Position numbers and translations under genes: made by a program. From the NCBI RefSeq assembly GCF_019635465.1, contig NZ_JAHBZK010000023.1, positions 1-46,800 of the forward strand: a DNA stretch of 46,800 nucleotides, written 5' to 3'. Positions 32,515 through 42,099 of the stretch are shown piece after piece. How positions within the stretch are numbered: position 1 is the first letter of the stretch; the number at the start of each line of letters is the position of its first letter. The notes under the pieces were generated by a model. That model was not told the DNA's origin. It saw only the letters and a program-made list of their open reading frames with translations, and searched no databases. The DNA is from Hydrogenophaga sp. (GTDB taxonomy: Bacteria; Pseudomonadota; Gammaproteobacteria; Burkholderiales; Burkholderiaceae_C).

Positions 32515-34373
32515 GCGCTTCACCACGCTACCGGCCGATGGCCTTCGGCGTGACCGAGGCCGACCTTCGTCACACCGACGACGGCACCGCCTACCTCAAG
32601 GCCACGGTGCCCTTGCAGGCCTGGCCCCACCGGCTCACCGACCGCCTGGTTTACTGGGCCCGGGTCGCACCCGATCGCACATTCATGGCGCGCCGCGAGC
32701 GCCTGCCCGACGGCAGCACCGGCGACTGGGTGCACCTGAGCTACGCGCAGGCGCTCGACGCCGCGCGCCGCATCGGGCAAGGCCTGATCGATCGCGGCCT
32801 GAGCGCCGAGCGCCCGGTGCTCATCGCCAGCGAGAACGACCTCGAGCACGCGCAGATCGCCCTTGGCTGCCTGTACGCGGGCATCCCCTGGGCCCCCGCA
32901 TCGCCCGCGTATTCGCTGGTCAGCCAGGACTACGACAAGCTGCGCCACCTGGTGAACACGCTCACGCCCGGCCTGGTCTATGCGGCCGACGCGCCGCGCT
33001 ACGAGCGCGCGCTGCTCGCCACGCTGGGCGACGACGTCGAGATCGTCACCGGCAGTGGCACGGTGCCCGGGCGCGCCACCACCAGCTTCGCGACCTTGCG
33101 CGCGACCGAACCCACGCCGGCCATCGACGCGGCCATGCAGGCCACCGGCCCCGAGACCATCGTCAAGTTCCTGTTCACCTCGGGCTCGACCAAGCTGCCC
33201 AAGGCGGTCATCAACACGCACCGCATGTGGTGCGCCAACCAGCGGCAAATGGCGCAAAGCATGCCGCTGCTGGCCGACCCCGACGTGCCGCCGGTGCTGG
33301 TGGACTGGCTGCCCTGGAACCACACCTTTGGCGGCAACCACAACGTGGGCCTCACGCTCATGCACGGTGGCACGCTCTACATCGACGACGGCAAACCCAC
33401 ACCGGCGCTGATCGGCGAGACCTTGCGCAACCTGCGCGAGATCGCGCCCACCGTGTACTTCAATGTGCCCACCGGCTTCGAGGCCATCGCCAACGCCATG
33501 AAGACCGACACCTTGCTGCGCGACACCCTGCTCAGCCGCGTGCGCATGTTCTTCTATGCCGGCGCCGCGCTGGCGCAGCCGGTGTGGGACACGCTGCACG
33601 CGGTGCAGGAGCAGGCCATCGGCGAGCGCGTGGTGATGGGCACCGGACTGGGCATGACCGAGTCGGGGCCCTTCGGCATCTTCATCACGCGCCCCGAGGT
33701 GAAGTCTGGCGATCTGGGCCTGCCCGCGCCGGGCCTGGAGCTCAAGCTGGTGCCCAGCGGCGACAAGGTCGAGGTGCGCTACCGCGGCCCCAACATCACG
33801 CCCGGCTACTGGCGCAGCCCCGACGCCACCGCCGAGGCTTACGACGACGAAGGCTTCTTCTGCACTGGCGACGCGGTGAGCTGGATCGAACCCGGCAACC
33901 CGCACCTGGGCTTGCGCTTCGACGGCCGCATCGCCGAGGACTTCAAGCTCGCCACCGGCACCTTCGTGAGCGTGGGGCCGCTGCGCGCGAAGATCATCGC
34001 CGCGGGCGCCCCCTTCGTGCAGGACGCGGTCATCACCGGCCTCAACGAGAAGGAAGTCGGCGCCATGCTCTTCACCACCGGTGCAGTGCGTGGCCTGGCC
34101 GGCCTGCCGGCCGATGCGCCCATGGCCGAGGTGCTGACCGCGCCCAAGGTGCTCGCGCACTTCCAGCAGGTGGTCAACGACCTGGCCGCGCAGGCCACCG
34201 GCAGCGCCAACCGCGTGGCACGCCTGATCCTGCTGGCCGAGCCACCCAGCATCGACAAGGGCGAGGTCACCGACAAGGGCTCCATCAACCAGCGCGCCGT
34301 GCTCAAGCACCGCGCCGAGCTCGTCGCCGCGCTGCACGCCGGCACCGCGCCCAACACCCTCAAGCCCCAATGA
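32511..34373 (+). CDS. fcs: Feruloyl-CoA synthase family ligase
   Basis: A 620-aa ANL-superfamily ligase of the Fcs type. The P-loop is FLFTSGSTKLPKAVINTH (about 216-233), DWLPWNHTFGGNHNVGL is the Fcs-specific block, and the adenylate motif is MGTGLGMTESGPFG. Then come VRYRGPNITPGYWR, the aspartate in FFCTGDAVSW, and GRIAEDFKLATGTFVSVGPL, where Fcs proteins differ from other ligases. The lysine near the end is in IDKGEVTDKGSINQRA. It forms the CoA thioester of ferulate or a related hydroxycinnamate. ATG 32511 overlaps the crotonase stop, and its own stop overlaps the NTF2-like ATG; both are ATGA junctions. The exact acid is inference. Confidence 0.87.
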   Translation: MSASPRYRPMAFGVTEADLRHTDDGTAYLKATVPLQAWPHRLTDRLVYWARVAPDRTFMARRERLPDGSTGDWVHLSYAQALDAARRIGQGLIDRGLSAERPVLIASENDLEHAQIALGCLYAGIPWAPASPAYSLVSQDYDKLRHLVNTLTPGLVYAADAPRYERALLATLGDDVEIVTGSGTVPGRATTSFATLRATEPTPAIDAAMQATGPETIVKFLFTSGSTKLPKAVINTHRMWCANQRQMAQSMPLLADPDVPPVLVDWLPWNHTFGGNHNVGLTLMHGGTLYIDDGKPTPALIGETLRNLREIAPTVYFNVPTGFEAIANAMKTDTLLRDTLLSRVRMFFYAGAALAQPVWDTLHAVQEQAIGERVVMGTGLGMTESGPFGIFITRPEVKSGDLGLPAPGLELKLVPSGDKVEVRYRGPNITPGYWRSPDATAEAYDDEGFFCTGDAVSWIEPGNPHLGLRFDGRIAEDFKLATGTFVSVGPLRAKIIAAGAPFVQDAVITGLNEKEVGAMLFTTGAVRGLAGLPADAPMAEVLTAPKVLAHFQQVVNDLAAQATGSANRVARLILLAEPPSIDKGEVTDKGSINQRAVLKHRAELVAALHAGTAPNTLKPQ

Positions 34374-34768
34374 GCCAACCGCAGATAGACACCATCCGGC
34401 GCTACCTCAAGGCACTGCACGCCAGCGACACCGCCGGCCTCATCGCCAGCTTCGAGGCCGACGGCATGGTGCATTCGCCCTTTCTGGGCGACATGCTCGC
34501 GCGCGATTTCTTTCCGCGCCTGGCGCAGGCCTCGAGCAACAGCGTCATCACGCCCATCGACCTCTTCGCCAGCGTCGAGCCGGCCACCCAGCACACGCGG
34601 GTGGCCGCCTACTTCCGCTACGACTGGACGCTCAAGGACGGCAAGGTCGTCACCTTCACCTGCGTGGACGTGTTCACCTTCCGCCCCGGCAGCGACCGCA
34701 TCGCGGACATGAACATCGTCTACGACACCCATCCACTGCGCGAAGAGGTCGGCGACAAGTACGCCTGA
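34370..34768 (+). CDS. NTF2-like / SnoaL-fold small protein
   Basis: A 132-aa protein with the cone-shaped NTF2/SnoaL pattern: IRRYLKALHASDTAGLIASF at the N-terminus, MVHSPFLGDMLARDFF, a VAAYFRYDWTLKDGK strand pair, and FTCVDVFTFRPGSDRIADM near the end. Members are small hydrolases, isomerases or binding proteins; the fold does not predict the reaction. It is coupled to fcs by a 4-bp overlap and followed after 32 bp by the SDR gene, so it belongs to the hydroxycinnamate pathway and probably acts on a pathway intermediate. I cannot name its substrate. Confidence 0.8.
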   Translation: MSQPQIDTIRRYLKALHASDTAGLIASFEADGMVHSPFLGDMLARDFFPRLAQASSNSVITPIDLFASVEPATQHTRVAAYFRYDWTLKDGKVVTFTCVDVFTFRPGSDRIADMNIVYDTHPLREEVGDKYA

Positions 34769-34800
34769 CGCGCCACAACCACCACCCAACAGGAGACACC

Positions 34801-35565
34801 ATGAACATTCAAGGACAGGCCGCACTCGTCACCGGCGGCGGCTCCGGCCTCGGCGAAGCCACCGCACGCGAACTGGCCCGCCTGGGCGCCAAGGTCGCGG
34901 TGCTTGACGTCAACCTCGAAGGCGCGCAACGCGTGGCGGCCGACATCGGGGGCATCGGGCTCAAGTGCGACGTGACCGACACCGCCAGCGTGCAGGCCGC
35001 CATCGATGCCGCCGCTGCCGCGCACGGTCCGGCGCGCATGCTGATGAACATCGCCGGCATCGGCACCGCCAAGCGCGTGGTGCAAAAGGACGGCAGCGCC
35101 GCGCCGCTGGAAGACTTCGCCAAGGTCATCAACGTCAACCTCATCGGCACCTACAACGCCAGCCGCCTGTTTGCCGCGGCCTGCGCCAAGCTCGACCCCA
35201 TGGAAGACGGCGAGCGCGGCGTGATGCTGTTCACCGCCAGCGTGGCCGCTTACGACGGTCAGGTCGGCCAGCAGGCCTACAGCGCGTCCAAAGGTGGCCT
35301 CGTCGGCATGACGCTGCCGATGGCGCGCGACCTCGCACAGCACGGCATCCGCGTCTGCACCATCGCCCCGGGGCTGTTCTCCACGCCGCTGATGCGCCAG
35401 CTGCCCGAGCCGGTGCAGGCCTCGCTGGCGGCCAGCATCCCCTTCCCGTCTCGCCTGGGCAAGCCCGAAGAGTTCGCAGCGCTGGCGGCGCACATCGTCA
35501 CCAACACGCACCTCAACGGCGAGGTGATCCGCCTCGACGGCGCGCTGCGCATGGCGCCGCGCTGA
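34801..35565 (+). CDS. Short-chain dehydrogenase, 3-hydroxyacyl-CoA dehydrogenase type II-like
   Basis: A 254-aa classical SDR. Cofactor motif TGGGSGLG is residues 11-18, NIAG 83-86, and the catalytic triad is Ser147, Tyr160, Lys164 (QQAYSASKGG). VAVLDVNLEG, with an acidic residue after the second strand, indicates NAD(H). The overall pattern, including SASKGGLVGMTLPMARDLA and the C-terminal HLNGEVIRLDGALRM, is that of HSD17B10/FadB2-type 3-hydroxyacyl-CoA dehydrogenases. In this operon it would oxidise the hydrated feruloyl-CoA-type product to a beta-keto thioester. AGGAGA at 34790-34795 provides the ribosome site for ATG 34801. Confidence 0.9.
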   Translation: MNIQGQAALVTGGGSGLGEATARELARLGAKVAVLDVNLEGAQRVAADIGGIGLKCDVTDTASVQAAIDAAAAAHGPARMLMNIAGIGTAKRVVQKDGSAAPLEDFAKVINVNLIGTYNASRLFAAACAKLDPMEDGERGVMLFTASVAAYDGQVGQQAYSASKGGLVGMTLPMARDLAQHGIRVCTIAPGLFSTPLMRQLPEPVQASLAASIPFPSRLGKPEEFAALAAHIVTNTHLNGEVIRLDGALRMAPR

Positions 35566-35620
35566 GCTGTCCATCTCCGTGGAACACCGGTTCCATGCCC
35601 TCTCCTGAAAGCCGTTGCTC

Positions 35621-36040
35621 ATGACCAAGGTGGTTGTCTATGAAGTGGAGGTGATGTTCGGCGATTGCGATCCCGCCGGCATCGTCTTCTTCCCCAACTT
35701 CAGCAAATGGATGGACGCGTCCTCGCTGAACTTCTTCGTGCAGTGCGGCGTGCCGCCCTGGCGCGAACTGGTCAAGACGCGCGGCATCATCGGCACACCG
35801 CTGCTGGAGATTCACACCGTGTTCAAGCGCCCGGCCACCTATGGCGAGCGCATCCAGGTGCACACCAGCGTCATCGAGTGGGGGGCCAAGGTCTTCAAGC
35901 ACCAGCACCGCGTGATGCGCGGCGACACCCTGCTGTGCGAAGGCACCGAGGTGCGCGCCTTCTGCGAGCGTGATCCGGCCGATGCGTCGCGCATCCGCGC
36001 GATACCCGTGCCCGATGACATTCGCCGCCTGTGCGAATAA
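35621..36040 (+). CDS. Acyl-CoA thioesterase, 4-hydroxybenzoyl-CoA thioesterase family
   Basis: A 139-aa hot-dog-fold enzyme. FGDCDPAGIVFFPNFSKWMD contains the active-site Asp17 of the Pseudomonas-type 4-hydroxybenzoyl-CoA thioesterases, and EIHTVFKRPATYGERIQV the conserved strand. It would hydrolyse an aromatic or beta-keto acyl-CoA at the end of side-chain shortening. A TTG at 35615 is in frame, but ATG 35621 is preferred. It follows the SDR gene by 55 bp and precedes the MarR gene by 8 bp. No thiolase gene is present in the operon, so this enzyme may be the release step. Confidence 0.88.
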   Translation: MTKVVVYEVEVMFGDCDPAGIVFFPNFSKWMDASSLNFFVQCGVPPWRELVKTRGIIGTPLLEIHTVFKRPATYGERIQVHTSVIEWGAKVFKHQHRVMRGDTLLCEGTEVRAFCERDPADASRIRAIPVPDDIRRLCE

Positions 36041-36048
36041 TCCCGCCC

Positions 36049-36612
36049 ATGCCGGAGACCTCCATCGCCAACGCCATGCGCCGCCCTCGTGGTGCGCGCA
36101 AATCGTCGGCGCCCGAGCCGGCACCGGCCGCCGCGCCGATGGGCGACGGCCTGCCCGACACGCGCTACCTCGAGACCCTGGTGGGCTACAACGCGCGCCG
36201 CGCGGCGCTGTCGGTCATCGCGATCTTTCTGCGCCGCATGGCCCCGTACGACCTGCGCCCGGTCGACTTCTCGGTGCTCACCGTCATCGCGCACAACCCG
36301 GGGGTCACCTCGCGGCAGATCTGCGCGGCGCTGGACATCCTGCCGCCCAACCTGGTAGGCATGGTCAAGGCGCTGATCAAGCGCAAGCTCATCGTGCGCA
36401 AGCCCCACCCCAGCGACGGCCGCGCCTTCGGCCTGCACCTCTCCGCCGCGGGCGCGAAGCTGCACCGCGAGGCCCAGGCAACGGCCAGCGCGCTCGAGGC
36501 CGAGGCCACGGCGGCCTTGTCCAGCGACGAGGTCGAGACCCTCATATCGCTGCTGCGCAAGGTCTACCGCCCGGGTAGCGCCGGCGCCGGCAACGGCGAC
36601 GCCGGGCTCTGA
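36049..36612 (+). CDS. MarR-family transcriptional regulator (putative hydroxycinnamate repressor)
   Basis: A 187-aa winged-helix regulator with an unusual basic/Ala-Pro-rich leader of about 40 residues (RRPRGARKSSAPEPAPAAAP) before the fold. The MarR core has RPVDFSVLTVIAHNPGVTSR, ICAALDILPPNLVGMVKALI (recognition helix) and KRKLIVRKPHPSDGRAFG (wing with the DGR motif). It is the last gene of the crotonase-fcs operon. MarR proteins control ferulate operons in other proteobacteria and are relieved by the CoA thioester, so the palindrome at 31676-31690 is its likely site and expression would be autoregulated. A GTG at 36031 is an alternative start. Confidence 0.86.
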   Translation: MPETSIANAMRRPRGARKSSAPEPAPAAAPMGDGLPDTRYLETLVGYNARRAALSVIAIFLRRMAPYDLRPVDFSVLTVIAHNPGVTSRQICAALDILPPNLVGMVKALIKRKLIVRKPHPSDGRAFGLHLSAAGAKLHREAQATASALEAEATAALSSDEVETLISLLRKVYRPGSAGAGNGDAGL

Positions 36613-36683
36613 ACCCGTCGCGCGCGCCTGTCAACGGGCGCTAACCCGGGTGGCCCGATCGCCACATTGCTGCACCGCACACA

Positions 36684-36721
36684 GCTAGCAACTTGGTAGC
36701 GCGCCCTTGCGTGCCTATAGT
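36684..36721 (+). promoter_or_regulatory. Promoter with overlapping inverted repeat upstream of hxlR-like gene
   Basis: TTGGTA (36693-36698), 17 bp, TATAGT (36716-36721) is a plausible sigma70 promoter about 50 bp before the ATG. GCTA-N9-TAGC (36684-36700) overlaps the -35 box and could be an autoregulatory site. Confidence 0.5.
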
Positions 36722-36773
36722 GGACCGCTCTGGCAAGAACAGGCCCCGTCCAGGCCGCGCGAGGAGACCGCCC

Positions 36774-37226
36774 ATGAGCAAGGACAACGACGCCCTGATC
36801 CAGCTGTTCGAGCTGCTGGAGTCACGCTACGCCATGCGCATCGTGTGGGCACTGGCCGATGGCCACCCGCAAACCTTTCGGCTGCTGCAGGACAGCGTGG
36901 GCGGGGTGACCCCCAACACGCTCAACACCCGGCTGAAGGAATTGCGCGGCGCCCACCTGATCGACCACAACGGCAGCGGCTACCTGCTCACGCCGCACGG
37001 CGCCGAGCTGGTGCGCCGCCTGGCCGATCTCAAACCCTATGCGGGGCGCTGGCAACACCAGCAGCAACGTCAGGCCGCCCGGGCAGACCACAACGGCCAT
37101 GCCGGTGGCCATGCCAACGGCAATGGCAGCGCCAAGTCGCTGGCACCGGCCGGGCGCAACGGCAGCGCGCGATCGGCACCCAAGCGCCATGCCGCCGTGC
37201 GCCACGGCCTGCGCGCGGCGGCCTGA
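36774..37226 (+). CDS. HxlR-type winged-helix regulator
   Basis: A 150-aa protein. Residues 1-90 form an HxlR/DUF24-like winged helix: ALIQLFELLESRYAMRIVWA, the recognition helix in GVTPNTLNTRLKELR, and GYLLTPHGAELVRRLADLKP as the wing and last helix. HxlR proteins usually carry an N-terminal Cys, which is missing here. The remaining 60 residues are a low-complexity tail of Gln, His, Gly, Asn and Ala followed by basic residues. GAGGAGA at 36760-36766 fixes ATG 36774. It is convergent with the FAH-family gene and may regulate neighbouring catabolic genes; no direct target is obvious. Confidence 0.78.
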   Translation: MSKDNDALIQLFELLESRYAMRIVWALADGHPQTFRLLQDSVGGVTPNTLNTRLKELRGAHLIDHNGSGYLLTPHGAELVRRLADLKPYAGRWQHQQQRQAARADHNGHAGGHANGNGSAKSLAPAGRNGSARSAPKRHAAVRHGLRAAA

Positions 37227-37231
37227 AGGCC

Positions 37232-37258
37232 GCAACCCGGGCAACCCGGGCAACCCGG
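37232..37258. repeat. Three exact tandem copies of the 9-mer GCAACCCGG
   Basis: Three exact copies lie end to end starting 5 bp after the hxlR-like stop, followed by a partial fourth (GTCGCCC). Each junction makes CCCGGG. It lies between convergent genes, so it may be a simple slippage repeat or part of a 3' structure. Confidence 0.85.
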
Positions 37259-37274
37259 GTCGCCCATGTGGCGC

Positions 37275-38126
37275 TCAGGCCGCCGGGCTGTCCACCACCA
37301 CCTGACGCTGCTCGCCCAGGCCGCGCCCGCCCAGGGTGATCACGTCGCCCGCCTTCAGATACAGCGGCGGCTTGTGGCCCATGCCCACCCCCGGCGGGGT
37401 GCCGGTGGGGATCACGTCGCCGGGTTGCAGCACCATGAAGCGGCTGAGGTAGCTCACGATGTGGGCCACGCCGAAGATCATGGTGCGGGTGTTGCCGCTC
37501 TGGCGGCGCACGCCGTTCACGTCCAGCCACAGGTCCACGTCCTGCGGGTCGCCCAGCTCGTCGGGCGTGATCAGCCAGGGGCCGATCGGGCAGTGCGTGG
37601 GGTAGCTCTTGCCCTTGACCCACTGGCCTTCGTAGGCCATCTGGTAGGCGCGCTCCGACACGTCGTTGACCAGGCAGAAGCCCGCTACGTGGCTCAGCGC
37701 ATCCGCCTCGCTCACATGGAAGGTGCGCTGGCCGATCACGATGCCCAGCTCCACCTCCCAGTCGAGCTGGGTCGAGCCCGGCGGCAGCCACACATCGTCG
37801 TTGGGGCCGCTGATCGCGGCGCTGTGCTTGTTGAACACGATGGGCTGGCCCGGCGGCTTGAGGCCGGCTTCGGCCGCGTGGTCGGCGTAGTTCAGCCCGA
37901 TGGCGACCACGTTGCCCACACGCCCCACACACGGGCCCAGGCGCGTGCCGAATGGCACGGGCGGCAGCGTCAGGGGGTCGAGCGAGGCCAGGCGGGCCAT
38001 AGAATCCGGGCCCAGCGTGGCCGGCTCGATGTCGGCCAGCACGCCCGAGAGGTCACGCAGCGTGCCGCTGGCGTCGATCAGGCCGGGCAATTCGGCGCCC
38101 GGCTGCCCATGGCGAATCAGTTTCAT
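37275..38126 (-). CDS. Fumarylacetoacetate hydrolase (FAH) family protein
   Basis: A 283-aa FAH-fold enzyme. An N-terminal small domain (about 1-70) precedes the core, which has NVVAIGLNYADHAAEAGLKP, PIVFNKHSAAISGPNDDVWL, LDWEVELGIVIGQ with the metal-binding Glu pair, and CLVNDVSERAYQ. The C-terminal GDVIPTGTPPGVGMGHKP is diagnostic. Members hydrolyse or decarboxylate 2-hydroxydienoates and acylpyruvates in aromatic meta-cleavage, and an isomerase/decarboxylase of that type is likely. ATG 38126 gives the standard N-terminus MKLIRHG; the longer frame overlaps the grpE promoter. It is divergent from grpE and convergent with hxlR. Substrate unknown. Confidence 0.87.
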   Translation of the reverse strand: MKLIRHGQPGAELPGLIDASGTLRDLSGVLADIEPATLGPDSMARLASLDPLTLPPVPFGTRLGPCVGRVGNVVAIGLNYADHAAEAGLKPPGQPIVFNKHSAAISGPNDDVWLPPGSTQLDWEVELGIVIGQRTFHVSEADALSHVAGFCLVNDVSERAYQMAYEGQWVKGKSYPTHCPIGPWLITPDELGDPQDVDLWLDVNGVRRQSGNTRTMIFGVAHIVSYLSRFMVLQPGDVIPTGTPPGVGMGHKPPLYLKAGDVITLGGRGLGEQRQVVVDSPAA

Positions 38127-38205
38127 GGTTCGGCTGTGAAGGAATGCGAAGGGCGCCGATTCTGCCCGGGCCACCAACCAGGCGCAGAAAAGTTTCCCGC
38201 TCCCC

Positions 38206-38233
38206 CTTGAAAAGCGGGTCAAGCGCCCCAATT
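38206..38233 (+). promoter_or_regulatory. Heat-shock (sigma32) promoter of the grpE-dnaK-dnaJ block
   Basis: CTTGAAA (38206-38212), a 13-bp spacer and CCCCAATT (38226-38233) match the sigma32 consensus (CTTGAAA, CCCCATNT) closely, 56 bp before the grpE ATG. A CCCGCT/AGCGGG inverted repeat straddles the -35 box. Confidence 0.8.
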
Positions 38234-38251
38234 GCCCGACTTGTCGGGCAA
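38232..38251. promoter_or_regulatory. 20-bp palindrome at the predicted grpE transcription start
   Basis: TTGCCCGAC-TT-GTCGGGCAA is a perfect 9-bp inverted repeat that overlaps the end of the -10 box and the expected start site (about 38240). It could be a repressor site or a hairpin at the very 5' end of the heat-shock mRNA. It is not CIRCE (TTAGCACTC-N9-GAGTGCTAA). Confidence 0.6.
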
Positions 38252-38288
38252 ACCCGCCCTATCCCACCCACCGCAACGCCCTGAAACG

Positions 38289-38852
38289 ATGAGCCAGACG
38301 CCTCCCCACGACCCGAAAGCCCCTCAGGACACCGCGCCCATGAGCCCCGAGGAAGCCGAGGCCGCGCAGGCCGCCAACGAAGCCGACGCTCAGACCGCCT
38401 TGCAGGCCGAGCTGGACAAGGCCAAGGCACAGAACGCCGATCTGGCCGATCAGTACCTGCGCGCCAAGGCCGAGGCCGAAAACGCCCGCCGCCGCGCCGA
38501 CGAAGAGGTGTCCAAGGCGCGCAAATTCGCGGTCGAGAGCTTTGCCGAAAGCCTGCTGGCGGTGGCCGACAGCCTCGAAGCCGGTCTGGCCGTTCAGGAA
38601 GCCACGCGCGAGCAGCTGCGCGAAGGCACCGAGGCCACGCTCAAACAACTCAAGAGCGCGCTGGAGCGCCACAAGGTGGTCGAGATTGCTCCGGCCGCTA
38701 CGGCAAAGTTCGACCCCCACCAGCACCAGGCCATCAGCATGGTGCCCGCCGACCAGGAGCCCAACACCGTGGTGACGGTGCTGCAAAAGGGCTACCTCAT
38801 TGCCGACCGCGTGCTGCGCCCGGCGCTGGTCACGGTGGCGGCCCCCAAATGA
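38289..38852 (+). CDS. grpE: Nucleotide exchange factor GrpE
   Basis: A 187-aa co-chaperone that releases ADP from DnaK. A disordered acidic N-terminus (about 1-35) is followed by a long coiled coil ([40 protein letters not shown]) and a helical bundle. The C-terminal beta domain has [20 protein letters not shown] and [20 protein letters not shown], both GrpE signatures. ATG 38289 follows GrpE length; it lies 56 bp after a sigma32 promoter. It is the first gene of the grpE-dnaK-dnaJ cluster, in line with other Betaproteobacteria. Confidence 0.96.
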   Translation: MSQTPPHDPKAPQDTAPMSPEEAEAAQAANEADAQTALQAELDKAKAQNADLADQYLRAKAEAENARRRADEEVSKARKFAVESFAESLLAVADSLEAGLAVQEATREQLREGTEATLKQLKSALERHKVVEIAPAATAKFDPHQHQAISMVPADQEPNTVVTVLQKGYLIADRVLRPALVTVAAPK

Positions 38853-38854
38853 AC

Positions 38855-38896
38855 TTGTCCACAGCAGGGGCTTGAAAAGCCCACTGCTTATCCACA
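38855..38896 (+). promoter_or_regulatory. Hairpin flanked by DnaA-box-like 9-mers in the grpE-dnaK gap; second sigma32-like element
   Basis: TTGTCCACA (38855-38863) and the exact DnaA consensus TTATCCACA (38888-38896) flank a stem-loop in which GGGCTT and AAGCCC pair around GAA (38868-38882), extended by AGCAG/CTGCT arms. The loop contains CTTGAAA (38871-38877), a sigma32 -35 match, but the downstream -10 candidate (CCACACCT, 38892-38899) is weak. It lies 3-44 bp after grpE and 52 bp before dnaK. Confidence 0.5.
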
Positions 38897-38947
38897 CCTT
38901 CCGCACATCACTTTCACACCTATTTCCACATTCGGACGGAGAACCAC

Positions 38948-40879
<1,932 letters not shown>

Positions 40880-40959
40880 TCGTTTCGCCCGATCTGCCAT
40901 CGCGCCGCGTCGGGGCAACCTGACGCGGCGTTCGTGCTCACAGACAACGCTCCAACAAC

Positions 40960-42099
40960 ATGGCCAAACGCGACTTTTACGAAGTGCTGGGTGTGCCCAA
41001 GAACGCCTCCGATGAGGAGATCAAGAAGGCGTACCGCAAGCTCGCCATGAAGCACCACCCGGATCGCAACCAGGGCGATGCGGCCAAGGGCGCCGAAGAG
41101 AAGTTCAAAGAGGCCAAAGAGGCCTACGAGATGCTGTCGGACCCGCAGAAGAAGGCGGCTTACGACCAGTACGGCCACGCCGGTGTCGACCCGAACATGC
41201 GCGGTGGCGCAGCGGGTGGCGCCGAGGGCTTTGGCGCCTTTGGGGACGCCTTCGGCGACATCTTTGGCGACATCTTCGGCGGTGCCCGCCGGGGTGCGGG
41301 CGGCGGCCGTCAGGTCTACCGCGGCGCCGACCTGTCGTATGCGATGGAGGTCTCGCTTGAAGAGGCCGCCAACGGCAAGGAAACGCAGATCCGCATCCCG
41401 AGCTGGGACGACTGCGAGACCTGCCACGGCAGCGGCGCCAAGCCCGGCACCAGCGCCAAGACCTGTGGCACTTGCCATGGGCAGGGCGTGGTGCAGATGC
41501 GCCAGGGCTTCTTCAGCGTGCAGCAGACCTGCCCGACCTGCCAGGGCCGCGGCAAGGTGATCCCCGAGCCCTGCACCACCTGCCACGGCCAGGGCAAGAT
41601 CAAGAAGCAGAAGACGCTGGAGATCAAGATTCCCGCCGGCATCGACGACGGCCAGCGCATCCGCTCCACCGGCAACGGCGAGCCGGGGCAGAACGGCGGC
41701 CCCGCGGGCGACCTGTACATCGAGATCCGGCTGCGCAAGCACGACATCTTCGAGCGCGACGGCGACGACTTGCACTGCCAGGTGCCGGTGCCCATGACCA
41801 CCGCCGCCCTGGGTGGCGAGATCGACGTGCCCACGCTGCAAGGCAAGGCCACCATCGACCTGCCCGAGGGCACGCAAAGCGGCAAGACTTTCCGCCTGCG
41901 CGGCAAGGGCATCAAGGGCGTGCGCTCCAGCTACCCCGGCGACCTGTACTGCCACGTGGCGGTGGAAACGCCGGTCAAGCTCACCGAGCACCAGCGCAAG
42001 CTGCTCAAAGAGCTTGACGAGTCGTTCAAGAAAGGCGGGCACAAACACAGCCCGAACGACAAAGGATGGTTTGAAAAAGCGAAAGACTTTTTCTCGTGA
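40960..42099 (+). CDS. dnaJ: Chaperone protein DnaJ (Hsp40)
   Basis: A 379-aa type I Hsp40. The J domain is residues 1-70 with HPD in [11 protein letters not shown], then a Gly/Phe-rich stretch (about 75-115). The zinc finger has four CxxCxGxG repeats ([32 protein letters not shown]; about 148-215), and two C-terminal beta domains follow. It stimulates DnaK's ATPase and delivers substrates. The protein ends [11 protein letters not shown], and the DNA encoding this tail recurs twice downstream. It is the last gene of the cluster; a strong terminator lies about 165 bp after the stop. Confidence 0.98.
   Translation: MAKRDFYEVLGVPKNASDEEIKKAYRKLAMKHHPDRNQGDAAKGAEEKFKEAKEAYEMLSDPQKKAAYDQYGHAGVDPNMRGGAAGGAEGFGAFGDAFGDIFGDIFGGARRGAGGGRQVYRGADLSYAMEVSLEEAANGKETQIRIPSWDDCETCHGSGAKPGTSAKTCGTCHGQGVVQMRQGFFSVQQTCPTCQGRGKVIPEPCTTCHGQGKIKKQKTLEIKIPAGIDDGQRIRSTGNGEPGQNGGPAGDLYIEIRLRKHDIFERDGDDLHCQVPVPMTTAALGGEIDVPTLQGKATIDLPEGTQSGKTFRLRGKGIKGVRSSYPGDLYCHVAVETPVKLTEHQRKLLKELDESFKKGGHKHSPNDKGWFEKAKDFFS

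Noticed and set aside
32520-34370. Antisense frame of about 616 codons opposite feruloyl-CoA synthase
   Set aside because: Low-complexity Gly/Val/Ala/His translation without domain motifs; a shadow of fcs.
38206-38260. CIRCE (HrcA) operator at grpE
   Set aside because: The palindrome sequence and spacer do not match TTAGCACTC-N9-GAGTGCTAA.
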